From positions 1 to 45,160 of the forward strand of contig JAJFHC010000218.1 in NCBI GenBank assembly GCA_021775835.1: DNA of 45,160 bases, in the 5' to 3' direction. Every line of letters begins with the position of its first letter. Within the stretch, counting starts at the first letter, position 1. Source of the DNA: Hyphomicrobiales bacterium. GTDB taxonomy: Bacteria > Pseudomonadota > Alphaproteobacteria > Rhizobiales > JAJFHC01. Shown in pieces: positions 8,422 to 16,386 of this stretch. The notes under the pieces are model-generated. The model ran no database searches, was not told the DNA's origin, and saw only the letters and a list, made by a program, of their open reading frames with translations. Position numbers and translations under genes: made by a program.

Positions 8422-9381
8422 ATGCCCACCATGACCACCTCCCTCGTCGATCCCGCGCTTTTTCACCCCGAAAGCATATCCGCCGAAACCGAGGCGCTTA
8501 ACCAGGCGGTGTTGACGCACCTTGCAGATTACGACATGTGGTCGATCACACCGCAGGAAGTCCGCGACCTGCGCAAGGCCGGCAAGGGGCCGTTTCCCCT
8601 GACGCCCAGGTCCGAGCGCGCCGTCGTAGAATCGATCGACGGGCCGGGTGGAGAAATTCCTCTCCGGATCATCGATCCTGGCAATGCACGCGGTGTCTAC
8701 TTGCATATACATGGTGGCGGCTGGATCCTGGGGGCAGCCGACGAACAGGACCCGCGTCTTGAACGGCTCGCGGAGAATTGCGGTCTGGCCGTGGTTTCGG
8801 TCGAGTATCGTCTCGCGCCAGAGCATCCCTATCCCAGCGGACCGGACGATTGCGAGGCGGCAGCCCTCTGGCTCATGAAAAATGCACAGACGCGATTTGG
8901 AACGGAACGCTTTTTCATTGGCGGCGAATCTGCCGGCGCGCACCTGAGTGCTGTTACGTTATTGAGGCTGCGCGACCGGCACGGTCATACTCCGTTCAGC
9001 GGTGCTGTTCTCACGGCAGGATGTTTTGATCTTGGCCTGACGCCGAGCGTGCGGCGATGGGGAGATGAAAAACTGATCCTCAATACCCGCGACGTCACCA
9101 ATTTCGTCGGTCATTATCTGTCAGGCGGCGGCGGCGCAGACGATCCCGACGTCTCTCCGATCCATGCAGACCTGGCAGGCCTGCCTCCGGCACTATTCAC
9201 GGTGGGGACACGCGATCTGCTGCTGGACGATTCCCTGTTCATGGCAGGGCGTTGGAATGCCTGCGGCAACCATGGCGAACTGGCGGTCTATCCCGGTGGT
9301 GCCCATGTGTTCATCGCGTTCCCGGGACAACTCGCAGCTCAGGCTCTGGCCAGGATCGATGATTTCCTGAATGGCTTGTAG
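8422..9381 (+). CDS. Alpha/beta hydrolase fold-3 esterase (HSL family)
   Basis: Carboxylesterase/lipase of the hormone-sensitive-lipase family (bacterial family IV). With the ATG at 8422 it has 319 residues, usual for the group; a GTG at 8362 would add 20 residues of unlikely sequence, and ATG 8431 is also possible. Motifs: oxyanion HGGGW (about residue 99), VEYRLAPEHPYP, nucleophile GGESAGAH (about 170), acid region GTRDLLLDDS (about 265) and base GGAHVF (about 292). No signal peptide is seen, so it is probably cytoplasmic. Substrate unknown; short-chain esters are typical. The gene stands alone, downstream of the four-stem RNA candidate. Confidence 0.9.
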   Translation: MPTMTTSLVDPALFHPESISAETEALNQAVLTHLADYDMWSITPQEVRDLRKAGKGPFPLTPRSERAVVESIDGPGGEIPLRIIDPGNARGVYLHIHGGGWILGAADEQDPRLERLAENCGLAVVSVEYRLAPEHPYPSGPDDCEAAALWLMKNAQTRFGTERFFIGGESAGAHLSAVTLLRLRDRHGHTPFSGAVLTAGCFDLGLTPSVRRWGDEKLILNTRDVTNFVGHYLSGGGGADDPDVSPIHADLAGLPPALFTVGTRDLLLDDSLFMAGRWNACGNHGELAVYPGGAHVFIAFPGQLAAQALARIDDFLNGL

Positions 9382-9690
9382 ATTGTTTGTGGCACTGCGT
9401 TTCCATGCGCGCCAGAGGCACGAAACCGGATAACACAGGAGATCAAGCATTTCTTCTGTCATCCTTGCCGGCGTGAAACGCGGGCGAGGATCCGTTCACC
9501 AGGATAAAGCTCCACTGAATTGCCAATGGTTCGTCGGCCCCGCCGAAGGCGTGACCAAGGATGACTTGGCCGATTTGTGTCGCTGATTCAGATCAGCAGA
9601 AAACGCAACTGATGACCATGAGAAGCTATTGCCGGTCAATTCCGATGATTGGCAAACAGAGCGGACAATCAACGCGTTCAATATCCGAAA
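9382..9690. other. Intergenic, convergent gene ends
   Basis: This 309-base gap lies between convergent genes. Two short hairpins are visible, CCAAG/CTTGG (9555-9569) and GCTGAT/ATCAGC (9582-9597), but neither has a T-run. No gene, repeat or RNA was recognised. Confidence 0.6.
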
Positions 9691-10125
9691 TCAGGCCTGT
9701 TCGCCGATCGAATCCCTCAGGGATTTCGCAAAGTCAAAGAACCGGCGCATGAACTTCTCCATGAACCCCATGATCTTGTCGAGATCCGCGTCGCTGGGCA
9801 GGTCACTCGATTTGTTCTCTTCGCTCTTGGCCATGGCCTCGGCGGAGGCCTGCTTCTGACGCAGCGAATCGTTTTCCGTTTGAAGGCGCGTGATTTCTTC
9901 CTGAAGGGCTGCACGGTCGTCGGCCACGGCAGAACACGTCCATGCAGTATTGAGCTTGCGGCAGTGCGAAACCTCGCCCGTCTGGGTGTCGAGACGCAGC
10001 AGGCCGTCATCAACGTCTTTCATGGAATACCGGCCGGATTTACCGGGCGTTTCCTGGGCCTGGACGGCCGCGCCGAGAGTGAGAGCGGCGGATACCGCAA
10101 TCACCAAAATTCCTAGTCTTTTCAT
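9691..10125 (-). CDS. Small exported coiled-coil protein, function unknown
   Basis: Hypothetical 144-residue protein. The start at 10125 was chosen because GAGGAACCGGCA lies directly before this ATG. It begins with a signal peptide (MKRLGILVIAVSAALTLGAA, cleavage likely near VQA-QE). A compact motif follows, SMKDVDDGLLRLDTQTGEVS, then a C-x8-C pair (CRKLNTAWTC), a heptad-rich coiled coil (about residues 70-105) and a basic-aromatic helix (MEKFMRRFFDFAKSL). The LRLDTQTGEVS plus Cys pair plus ALQEEI arrangement is familiar from uncharacterised alphaproteobacterial periplasmic proteins, but no function is known. Transcribed alone, 105 bases after the fad operon's last gene. Confidence 0.75.
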   Translation of the reverse strand: MKRLGILVIAVSAALTLGAAVQAQETPGKSGRYSMKDVDDGLLRLDTQTGEVSHCRKLNTAWTCSAVADDRAALQEEITRLQTENDSLRQKQASAEAMAKSEENKSSDLPSDADLDKIMGFMEKFMRRFFDFAKSLRDSIGEQA

Positions 10126-10230
10126 TGCCGGTTCCTCGTCTTGCAAACTGGCGGCCTCACGGAACCGTGAGCGTTGATCCGTTTATAACATGGAGAATTG
10201 GGCCCTGTCAGCGGCAATGAGCGTGTTTGT

Positions 10231-10854
10231 TCACTCCACGGGCTTGAACGGTGCCCGTCCGGATGACAGTGCGTCTTCAAGCAATCCGATCCGGTCCTGG
10301 CCCCAGAATATCTCGCCATTGAGGAAATAGGCAGGGGCGCCGACGTTGCCCGCATCAAGGCTTTTCCTGGTGTTTGCCTTGTAGGCCACATCGACTTCTG
10401 CGGATTTTGCAACCTCCAGAAGAGCCGCACCGTCAAAGCCGTTGCGGTCTGCTGCCGCCTTCAGTTCCCCTTCATCGGCCAAATTCCTTTCGCCTGACCA
10501 GACCGAATTGAAGACATCGCCCATGAACGCGGCAGGATCGTCTCCACGGGCAGCCAGAGCAATGACCATCTTGTCGGCGGTTGCAAAGGCGAACGGCCAG
10601 AATGCCGGCTTGAGATTGAATGTCAGTTCGCGCCTCTCGCGCCAGCGCTGCAATTCCAACCACCGCAATTTCTGGCGCGACGGATGGCGTTTGGGCGGCA
10701 GCGGGGTACCGTGCTCCTCAAAGATCTCCAGAAGCGCAATCGGCTTGTAGTCGATCGTGACGCTGCGTCGTGCCATGGCCTTGTGGAAGGCATCATGGCC
10801 GATGAACGCCCATGGAGAGACCATGGAGAAATGATATTCGACAACTGCAGACAT
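10231..10854 (-). CDS. 2-hydroxychromene-2-carboxylate isomerase-like (DsbA fold)
   Basis: A 207-residue member of the DsbA-fold HCCA isomerase/kappa-GST group. These use glutathione to isomerise 2-hydroxychromene-2-carboxylate in naphthalene breakdown, but many members are of unknown substrate. Seen: FSMVSPWAFIG at residues 9-19, with the serine that replaces the redox cysteine, and GAPAYFLNGEIFWGQDR (about 172-188), the family's cis-proline and C-terminal signature. It follows fadJ by 38 bases on the same strand and is probably the operon's last gene. That context, with a glutathione S-transferase in the same operon, suggests a glutathione-dependent side reaction of acyl or aromatic acid metabolism. 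No other aromatic pathway gene is nearby. Confidence 0.82.
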   Translation of the reverse strand: MSAVVEYHFSMVSPWAFIGHDAFHKAMARRSVTIDYKPIALLEIFEEHGTPLPPKRHPSRQKLRWLELQRWRERRELTFNLKPAFWPFAFATADKMVIALAARGDDPAAFMGDVFNSVWSGERNLADEGELKAAADRNGFDGAALLEVAKSAEVDVAYKANTRKSLDAGNVGAPAYFLNGEIFWGQDRIGLLEDALSSGRAPFKPVE

Positions 10855-10892
10855 GGTTCTGTCTTTCTCTGTGTTCGAGGTGGGTTACACGA

Positions 10893-13121
10893 TCACGCCG
10901 CGGCTGGGCTGACAGGCTCTGGCTGGAAGCGTGTGTAGAACAAGTCGCCTCCGTCGGCAAGATCGCGCAGCAGGTCATTGGGTGAAAAACGTTCTCCATA
11001 CCGTATCGTGAAACGCTCACACTGTTCGATGAAATTCGCGGGTCCCTTCATGTCGATGAAGCTCAACGGGCCGCCCGTGAACGGTGCATAGCCCCACCCG
11101 AGAATGGCACCGACGTCGGCGTCGCGGACATCGGTCAGTACGTCTTCCTCAAAACAGCGGGCCGTCTCGAGCGCCTGGATCGTCAGGAAACGCTGTTTCA
11201 GTTCCTCCACATCGAGCAAATCGGCATCGTCGCCAACGGTGGTCACGCCGAGGGAATTGCTCAACTCTGGCCACAAGCGCTTGGTGCCATCGTCTGAATA
11301 GTCATAAAATCCCTTGCCGTTCTTACGTCCGAGACGATCGCGCCTTTCAACCATTTCGGCAAGAATGCGGTCGCCGGGTTTTTCAACATAGGCATCCCCC
11401 ATGTCCCGCCTGGCGGCCTGTGCAATCTTGTAGGCAAGGTCGAGGCTCACTTCGTCGTTGAGCGACAGGGGGCCGACGGGCATGCCGGCCATCTTTCCGG
11501 CATTCTCGATCAGGGCGGCCGGCACGCCTTCGGCCAGCATGTGGTGACCTTCGGCAATGTAGGTGGACACCACCCGGGAGGTGTAGAAGCCTCGGGAGTC
11601 GTTGACCACAATCGGCGTCTTGCGAATCGCCCGGACATAGTCAAGGGCCGCTGCAAGCGCCTGGTCGCTGGTTTTCTTACCGACGATCAGTTCCACCAGC
11701 ATCATCTTGTCGACAGGGGAAAAGAAGTGAATCCCGATGAAACTCTCCGGCCTCGAACTCGCCTTCGCCAGACCGGTAATCGGCAGGGTCGACGTGTTGG
11801 AGGCAAAGATCACGTCCGGGGACAAATGACTTTCGGCCTTAGCCGTCACTTCAGCCTTTAACTCCCGGTTCTCGAAAACCGCTTCAATGACGAGGTCGCA
11901 GCCCTCAAGACGGGCATAATCGGGCGTGGCGTCGATCCTGGAAAGCAGTGACTGCATTTCCTCTTCGCTCCACCGCCCCTTTGCCACCGCCTTGGTGAGC
12001 AGTTTTTCCGAATAGGCCCTGCCCTTGTCGGCAGACGCCTGGTCGCGGTCAACAAGCACCACGTCCATGCCGGCCCGTGCTGAAACATAGGCAATGCCCG
12101 CCCCCATCATGCCGGCTCCCAGAATCCCCAGTTTTGCGACTTTGAACGGTGCGATGCCGGCCGGGCGTCTGGCGCCCCTGCTCAACGCCTGCATCGACAG
12201 GAACAGCGATCGAATCATGGCCTTGGCTTCGGGCTGGCGCAGCAACCAGGTGAAATATCGCGCCTCGATCCTCAAGCCCGTCTCGATAGGCATCTGCAGG
12301 CCTTCGTAGACGCAGGACATGATCGCCCTTTGGGCCGGGTAATTGTCCATGGTTTCCTGGCGGTAAAGGGCATTAGCGCCGATCCAGGTCATCATGCCCG
12401 ATGGCGAGTACGGCACGCCGCCGGGGACACGGAATTTCTTCTCATCCCATGGCTGCACGCTTGATGGCTGGTCGGACAAGTATCGTTTCGCTTCCGAAAT
12501 TAGTTCACTCTTGCCGACAACCGCGTGAACAATGCCGGCTTCCAGTGCTTTCGCGGGGCTCAGGTTGCGCCCCTGCAACATAAGTTTCAGAGCCGCCGGC
12601 GCGCCGATCAGGCGCGGCAGGCGCTGGGTGCCGCCGCCGCCCGGGAGCAGACCGACGCGGGCTTCGGGAAGTCCGAACTGTATGCCCTTGCCGTCGGCTG
12701 CCACGCGGTGGTGGCAGGCCAGTGCAATCTCGAACCCACCCCCCAGTGCGGTGCCGTTGAGGGCTGCCACAACCGGCTTTCCGGCAGTTTCGAGCCGGCG
12801 CAACAGGCGGGAAAACGCCTGAACGTTTTCAAACAGCTCGCCGACGGCTTCCTTTTCACCGCGCCCGTCGGCCAGCGCCTTTGCGAGAGTACGGGTATGG
12901 CCTTCCATCATAGCCAGATCGGCACCGGCGCAGAACGCGTCCTTGCCGCTGGTAAGAATGGCTGCCGTGATTGCGTCTTCCGACTCAAAGCGTTCGATAA
13001 TCTGTGACAACTCGCCCAACGACCCGTCGGTCAGAACGTTCATTGATCGGTCAGGCATGTCCCAGGTGACGACGGCGACGCCATCGGTATCCACGTCAAC
13101 ATTGAAGTTCTCGTAAGTCAT
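10893..13121 (-). CDS. fadJ: Bifunctional enoyl-CoA hydratase / 3-hydroxyacyl-CoA dehydrogenase
   Basis: Beta-oxidation multifunctional enzyme, 742 residues, close to the usual 700-740. The N-terminal crotonase domain (1-200) hydrates enoyl-CoA; GGGFEIAL and GLPEARVGLLPGGGGTQ carry the two catalytic glutamates. The NAD-binding domain starts at about 327 (LGILGAGMMGAGIA). The dehydrogenase histidine lies in IGIHFFSPVDKMMLVE (about 458), followed by GFYTSRV and two C-terminal helical domains (GKGFYDYSDDG). It lies 12 bases after the thiolase stop, so it is co-transcribed and probably translated with it. Together they correspond to the alpha and beta subunits of the trifunctional complex. Confidence 0.95.
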   Translation of the reverse strand: MTYENFNVDVDTDGVAVVTWDMPDRSMNVLTDGSLGELSQIIERFESEDAITAAILTSGKDAFCAGADLAMMEGHTRTLAKALADGRGEKEAVGELFENVQAFSRLLRRLETAGKPVVAALNGTALGGGFEIALACHHRVAADGKGIQFGLPEARVGLLPGGGGTQRLPRLIGAPAALKLMLQGRNLSPAKALEAGIVHAVVGKSELISEAKRYLSDQPSSVQPWDEKKFRVPGGVPYSPSGMMTWIGANALYRQETMDNYPAQRAIMSCVYEGLQMPIETGLRIEARYFTWLLRQPEAKAMIRSLFLSMQALSRGARRPAGIAPFKVAKLGILGAGMMGAGIAYVSARAGMDVVLVDRDQASADKGRAYSEKLLTKAVAKGRWSEEEMQSLLSRIDATPDYARLEGCDLVIEAVFENRELKAEVTAKAESHLSPDVIFASNTSTLPITGLAKASSRPESFIGIHFFSPVDKMMLVELIVGKKTSDQALAAALDYVRAIRKTPIVVNDSRGFYTSRVVSTYIAEGHHMLAEGVPAALIENAGKMAGMPVGPLSLNDEVSLDLAYKIAQAARRDMGDAYVEKPGDRILAEMVERRDRLGRKNGKGFYDYSDDGTKRLWPELSNSLGVTTVGDDADLLDVEELKQRFLTIQALETARCFEEDVLTDVRDADVGAILGWGYAPFTGGPLSFIDMKGPANFIEQCERFTIRYGERFSPNDLLRDLADGGDLFYTRFQPEPVSPAAA

Positions 13122-13133
13122 GCCGGATGATCC

Positions 13134-14342
13134 CTAAACGCGCTCAATGACAGTGGCGGTACCCATGCCGGCGCCGATACACAGCGTGACAAGCGCCGTG
13201 TTGAGGTCGCGGCGTTCCAGTTCGTCGAGCACAGTGCCCAGTATCATGGCACCGGTGGCGCCCAGCGGATGGCCCATGGCAATCGCACCGCCGTTGACGT
13301 TCATCCGGTCATGGTCGATGTCCAGGCACTGCATCATGCGCAGCACGACGGATGCGAACGCCTCGTTGACTTCGAAGAGATCAATATCGCCGACCATCAT
13401 GCCCAACCGGCCGAGCAGTTTGTTCGTTACCTCGGCGGGGCCGGTCAGCATGATGCTGGGTTCGGTACCGATGTTGGCAAAACCCTTGATCCTGGCTCTG
13501 GGTTTGAGTTCGGCCGCATGCCCGGCGTCGCCGTTACCCAGCAAGACAGCCGCTGCGCCGTCGACAATTCCCGACGAGTTGCCCGCATGGTGCACGTGGG
13601 TTATCGCCTCGACCTCCGGGTAACGCTGGATCGAAACCGAATCGAAACCGGCGGTTGCACCCATTTCCGCAAACGAGGGTTTCAGGGCTCCCAGGGACTG
13701 CATCGATGTTTCAGGCCGCATGTGCTCGTCGTGATCGAGAATGGTCAACTCGTTAATATCGTTGACCGGAACCACGGAATTGGCAAACCGACCGTCTTTC
13801 CAGGCCGCGTCGGCGCGTTTCTGGCTCTCCACCGCATAGGCGTCGACATCATCACGCGAGAAGCCGTATTTGGTGGCGATCAGGTCGGCACTGATGCCTT
13901 GCGGGGTGTAGTAGGACTTGACCGCGATCTTCGGGTCGACCGGCCAGGCACCTCCGGATGCGCCAAGGCCAATGCGGCTCATGGACTCGACGCCGCCGCC
14001 GACGGCCATGTTCTGCTGGCCCGACATGATCTGGGCCGAAGCGAAATTGACCGCATCCAGGCCAGAGGCGCAAAACCGGTTGATCTGAACACCGGCAACC
14101 TTTTCGTCGTAGCCGGCGTTGATCGCGGCTATGCGCGCGATATCACCACCGGCCTCACCCACAGGATCGACGCAGCCCAGGACCACATCTTCCACAAGTG
14201 CCGTGTCCAGGTCGTTGCGGTCCTGCAGGGCCTGCAGCGACTGGGTCGCCAGTTCAAGCGCCGTCACCTCATGCAGACTGCCGTCCTTCTTGCCGCGCCC
14301 CCGGGGGGTTCTGACGTGGTCGTAGATGAAACATTCAGTCAT
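13134..14342 (-). CDS. Acetyl-CoA C-acyltransferase (thiolase)
   Basis: Thiolase that splits 3-ketoacyl-CoA to acetyl-CoA and a shortened acyl-CoA; 402 residues, the usual family size. The acylated cysteine is in INRFCASGLDAVNFA (about residue 90). The C-terminal catalytic set is GGAIAMGHPLGATGA (His, about 358) and CIGAGMGTA (Cys, about 388). The start at 14342 is preceded by GGAG. It is followed closely by fadJ and preceded by the glutathione S-transferase 37 bases upstream. Context makes a FadA/FadI-type role much more likely than acetoacetyl-CoA synthesis for polyhydroxybutyrate. Confidence 0.94.
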   Translation of the reverse strand: MTECFIYDHVRTPRGRGKKDGSLHEVTALELATQSLQALQDRNDLDTALVEDVVLGCVDPVGEAGGDIARIAAINAGYDEKVAGVQINRFCASGLDAVNFASAQIMSGQQNMAVGGGVESMSRIGLGASGGAWPVDPKIAVKSYYTPQGISADLIATKYGFSRDDVDAYAVESQKRADAAWKDGRFANSVVPVNDINELTILDHDEHMRPETSMQSLGALKPSFAEMGATAGFDSVSIQRYPEVEAITHVHHAGNSSGIVDGAAAVLLGNGDAGHAAELKPRARIKGFANIGTEPSIMLTGPAEVTNKLLGRLGMMVGDIDLFEVNEAFASVVLRMMQCLDIDHDRMNVNGGAIAMGHPLGATGAMILGTVLDELERRDLNTALVTLCIGAGMGTATVIERV

Positions 14343-14379
14343 TGGAGATCTCCGGATAGGGCAATCGGGAATTGTTGGT

Positions 14380-15018
14380 TCAACTTGCTCCGGGCAAAGG
14401 ATGGCCAGGCATCAGGTCGTAGGGATGTTTCCAGCCGTCAATCCCTGAAATCCGGTCAAGCCAGGCTTGTATTCCGGGATAATCGGCGGCCCAGTCTACA
14501 CCGATTTCGTCGGCGAAGTAGAGGTAACCGCACATCGATATGTCGGCGATCGTGGGCCGGTCCAGCACTGCGAAGTCGCGATCCTCGAGATGGCTGTCAA
14601 GGACGCCCCAGGCCAGTTCAGCACGCCCGCGCAGAAACTCCACAACCGCCGGGTCGCCGGACTTTGCCAGAAAATTCAGGAACCGGTAGGTGCCGGTGTA
14701 ACTGGTCAGCTTGTGGTTGTCCCAAAGGATCCAGCGCATGATTTCGCGCCGTTCGGTGCTGGTGTTCCAGCCAAACCTGCCGAACTGTTCAGCCAGATAA
14801 TCCAGGATGACACCGGTCTGCGTGAGCGTGAGATCGCCATGGTGCAACACGGGCGCCTCGCCCATGATGTTGACAGACCGGAATTCCGGCGTGCGGGTTT
14901 CCCCGTTGAAAAAGTCAACCTGTCTCGGCGACCAGTCGGCACCGCAAAGATTGAGCATCAACGCTGCCTTGTAGGCATTTCCAGACTGGGCAAAACAGTC
15001 GAGTGTGTATTCGGACAT
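14380..15018 (-). CDS. Glutathione S-transferase family protein
   Basis: A 212-residue protein with the GST layout: N-terminal thioredoxin-like domain (LDCFAQSGNAYKAALMLNLC, then the cis-proline in GEAPVLHH and the gamma-glutamyl-binding region LTQTGVILDYLAEQFG) and a C-terminal helical domain with DRPTIADISMCGYL, the conserved N-capping box and Asp. The substrate cannot be told. It sits inside the beta-oxidation operon, between an acyl-CoA dehydrogenase (197 bases upstream, a gap containing a hairpin repeat) and the thiolase (37 bases downstream). It may protect against reactive enoyl intermediates or provide a glutathione-dependent step; both are inference. Confidence 0.88.
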   Translation of the reverse strand: MSEYTLDCFAQSGNAYKAALMLNLCGADWSPRQVDFFNGETRTPEFRSVNIMGEAPVLHHGDLTLTQTGVILDYLAEQFGRFGWNTSTERREIMRWILWDNHKLTSYTGTYRFLNFLAKSGDPAVVEFLRGRAELAWGVLDSHLEDRDFAVLDRPTIADISMCGYLYFADEIGVDWAADYPGIQAWLDRISGIDGWKHPYDLMPGHPLPGAS

Positions 15019-15149
15019 GGGGATTTGGCTTTCACGGCTGTGGTTTAGAGGAACCTATCATCCGGGCGGTCGAAGATCGACAGCACTGTTGCCGGTAGGC
15101 CCGCAAGGAAAATCCGGGGACGCTCCAGACACCGATGCCTGCGACTGGG

Positions 15150-15205
15150 ACGATCCCGGGTCTGCAACGCAGCACTGACGAGCTGCATCGCGCACGGGAA
15201 ACGGC
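15150..15205. repeat. Dispersed hairpin repeat, copy A
   Basis: 56-base element, imperfectly palindromic: outer arms TCCCG/CGGGA and inner arms GCAGC (15169-15173) and GCTGC (15182-15186). It is closely related to the copy at 28282-28338. It begins 11 bases after the stop codon of the acyl-CoA dehydrogenase, within the operon transcript, so it could act as an intercistronic mRNA hairpin. Confidence 0.75.
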
Positions 15206-15215
15206 AACTAACGGC

Positions 15216-16373
15216 TTACAAAGACCGGGCGATCAGGACTTTCATGATCTCGTTGGTGCCGCCGTAGATGCGCTGCACCCTGGCGTCTGCATACATTCTG
15301 GCGATGGGGTATTCGTTCATGTAGCCGTAACCGCCATGAAGCTGGAGGCACTCATCGACGATCTTGCATTGCAGGTCGGACAGCCAGTACTTGGCCATTG
15401 AGGCGGTCGTGGCATCGAGTTTGCCCTCGATCAGAAGCCCGGTGCAGTGGTCGCAGAAGACCCGAGCAATCGTCGCCTCGGTCTTGCATTCGGCCAGCTT
15501 GAACTGGGTGTTCTGGAAGTCCATCACGGCCTTGCCGAAGGCCTTGCGTTCCTTGACATACTCGATGGTCTTCTCCAGCGCCAACTCGATCATGGCCATG
15601 GCCTGAAGGGCAATCAGATGACGTTCCTGGGGCAGTTGCTCCATCAACTGGTAGAAGCCCCGGCCCTCCTCGTTACCGAGTAGATTTGCCGTCGGCACCT
15701 TGACGTCGTCGAAAAACAGTTCGGATGTGTCCTGAGCCTTCAACCCTATTTTTTCGAGATTGCGTCCCCGTTTGAAACCTTCGACCTCGTCGGTTTCAAC
15801 GATGATCAGGGACGTTCCCCGAGCCCCCTCTGACGGATCGGTCTTGGCGACCAGTACAATCAGGTTGGCGTGCTGACCGTTGGTGATAAAGGTCTTCTGG
15901 CCATTGAGGCGGTATTGATTTCCATCAGGCACTGCGGACGTTCGAATGGCCTGCAGATCGGAGCCGCCGCCCGGCTCCGTCATGGCGATGGCACCGATCA
16001 GTTCGCCGGACGCCAGTCTCGGCAGCCAGTTGCGTTTCTGGTCCTCGGTGCCGTAGTGCAGAATGTAGGGCGCGACGATGGCATTGTGCAGGGCGATGCC
16101 GAAGCTGTCGACACCGGCCCTGCCCAATGAATCAATGATAACGGCTTCATGGGCAAACGTGCCGCCGGCGCCGCCGTACTCTTCAGGGATTGCCGCGCAC
16201 AGCAGACCGGTGGCCCCAGCTTTCTCCCAGGCAGAGCGCTCGATGATCCCGTCTTTCTCCCACTTCTCGTAATGGGGTACGCATTCACGCTCGAAAAACT
16301 TGTCGGCCGCATCGGCCAGCATATCGAGTTCTTCGGTCATCCATGCCGGGCGGGCAACATTCAGTGCAGACAT
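15216..16373 (-). CDS. Acyl-CoA dehydrogenase, long-chain/isovaleryl type
   Basis: FAD enzyme that introduces the first double bond in beta-oxidation; 385 residues from the ATG at 16373, which is preceded by AAGGGAAAATT. A longer upstream reading would overlap the previous gene and is rejected. Order: helical N-domain; FAD/substrate beta domain with MTEPGGGSDLQAIRT and TFITNGQHANLIV; C-terminal helical domain ending YGGTNEIMKVLIARSL. The usual glutamate of medium- and short-chain enzymes (YEGT) is Gly here. The base is instead likely the Glu in LPQERHLIA, as in long-chain and isovaleryl-CoA dehydrogenases. The start lies 13 bases after the stop of the larger dehydrogenase, so the two are cotranscribed. 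Confidence 0.93.
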   Translation of the reverse strand: MSALNVARPAWMTEELDMLADAADKFFERECVPHYEKWEKDGIIERSAWEKAGATGLLCAAIPEEYGGAGGTFAHEAVIIDSLGRAGVDSFGIALHNAIVAPYILHYGTEDQKRNWLPRLASGELIGAIAMTEPGGGSDLQAIRTSAVPDGNQYRLNGQKTFITNGQHANLIVLVAKTDPSEGARGTSLIIVETDEVEGFKRGRNLEKIGLKAQDTSELFFDDVKVPTANLLGNEEGRGFYQLMEQLPQERHLIALQAMAMIELALEKTIEYVKERKAFGKAVMDFQNTQFKLAECKTEATIARVFCDHCTGLLIEGKLDATTASMAKYWLSDLQCKIVDECLQLHGGYGYMNEYPIARMYADARVQRIYGGTNEIMKVLIARSL

Positions 16374-16386
16374 AATTTTCCCTTGT

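Noticed and set aside
13269..14741. Open frame of 490 codons on the plus strand over the thiolase and GST genes
   Set aside because: It covers two well-supported genes on the other strand and shows no family motif.
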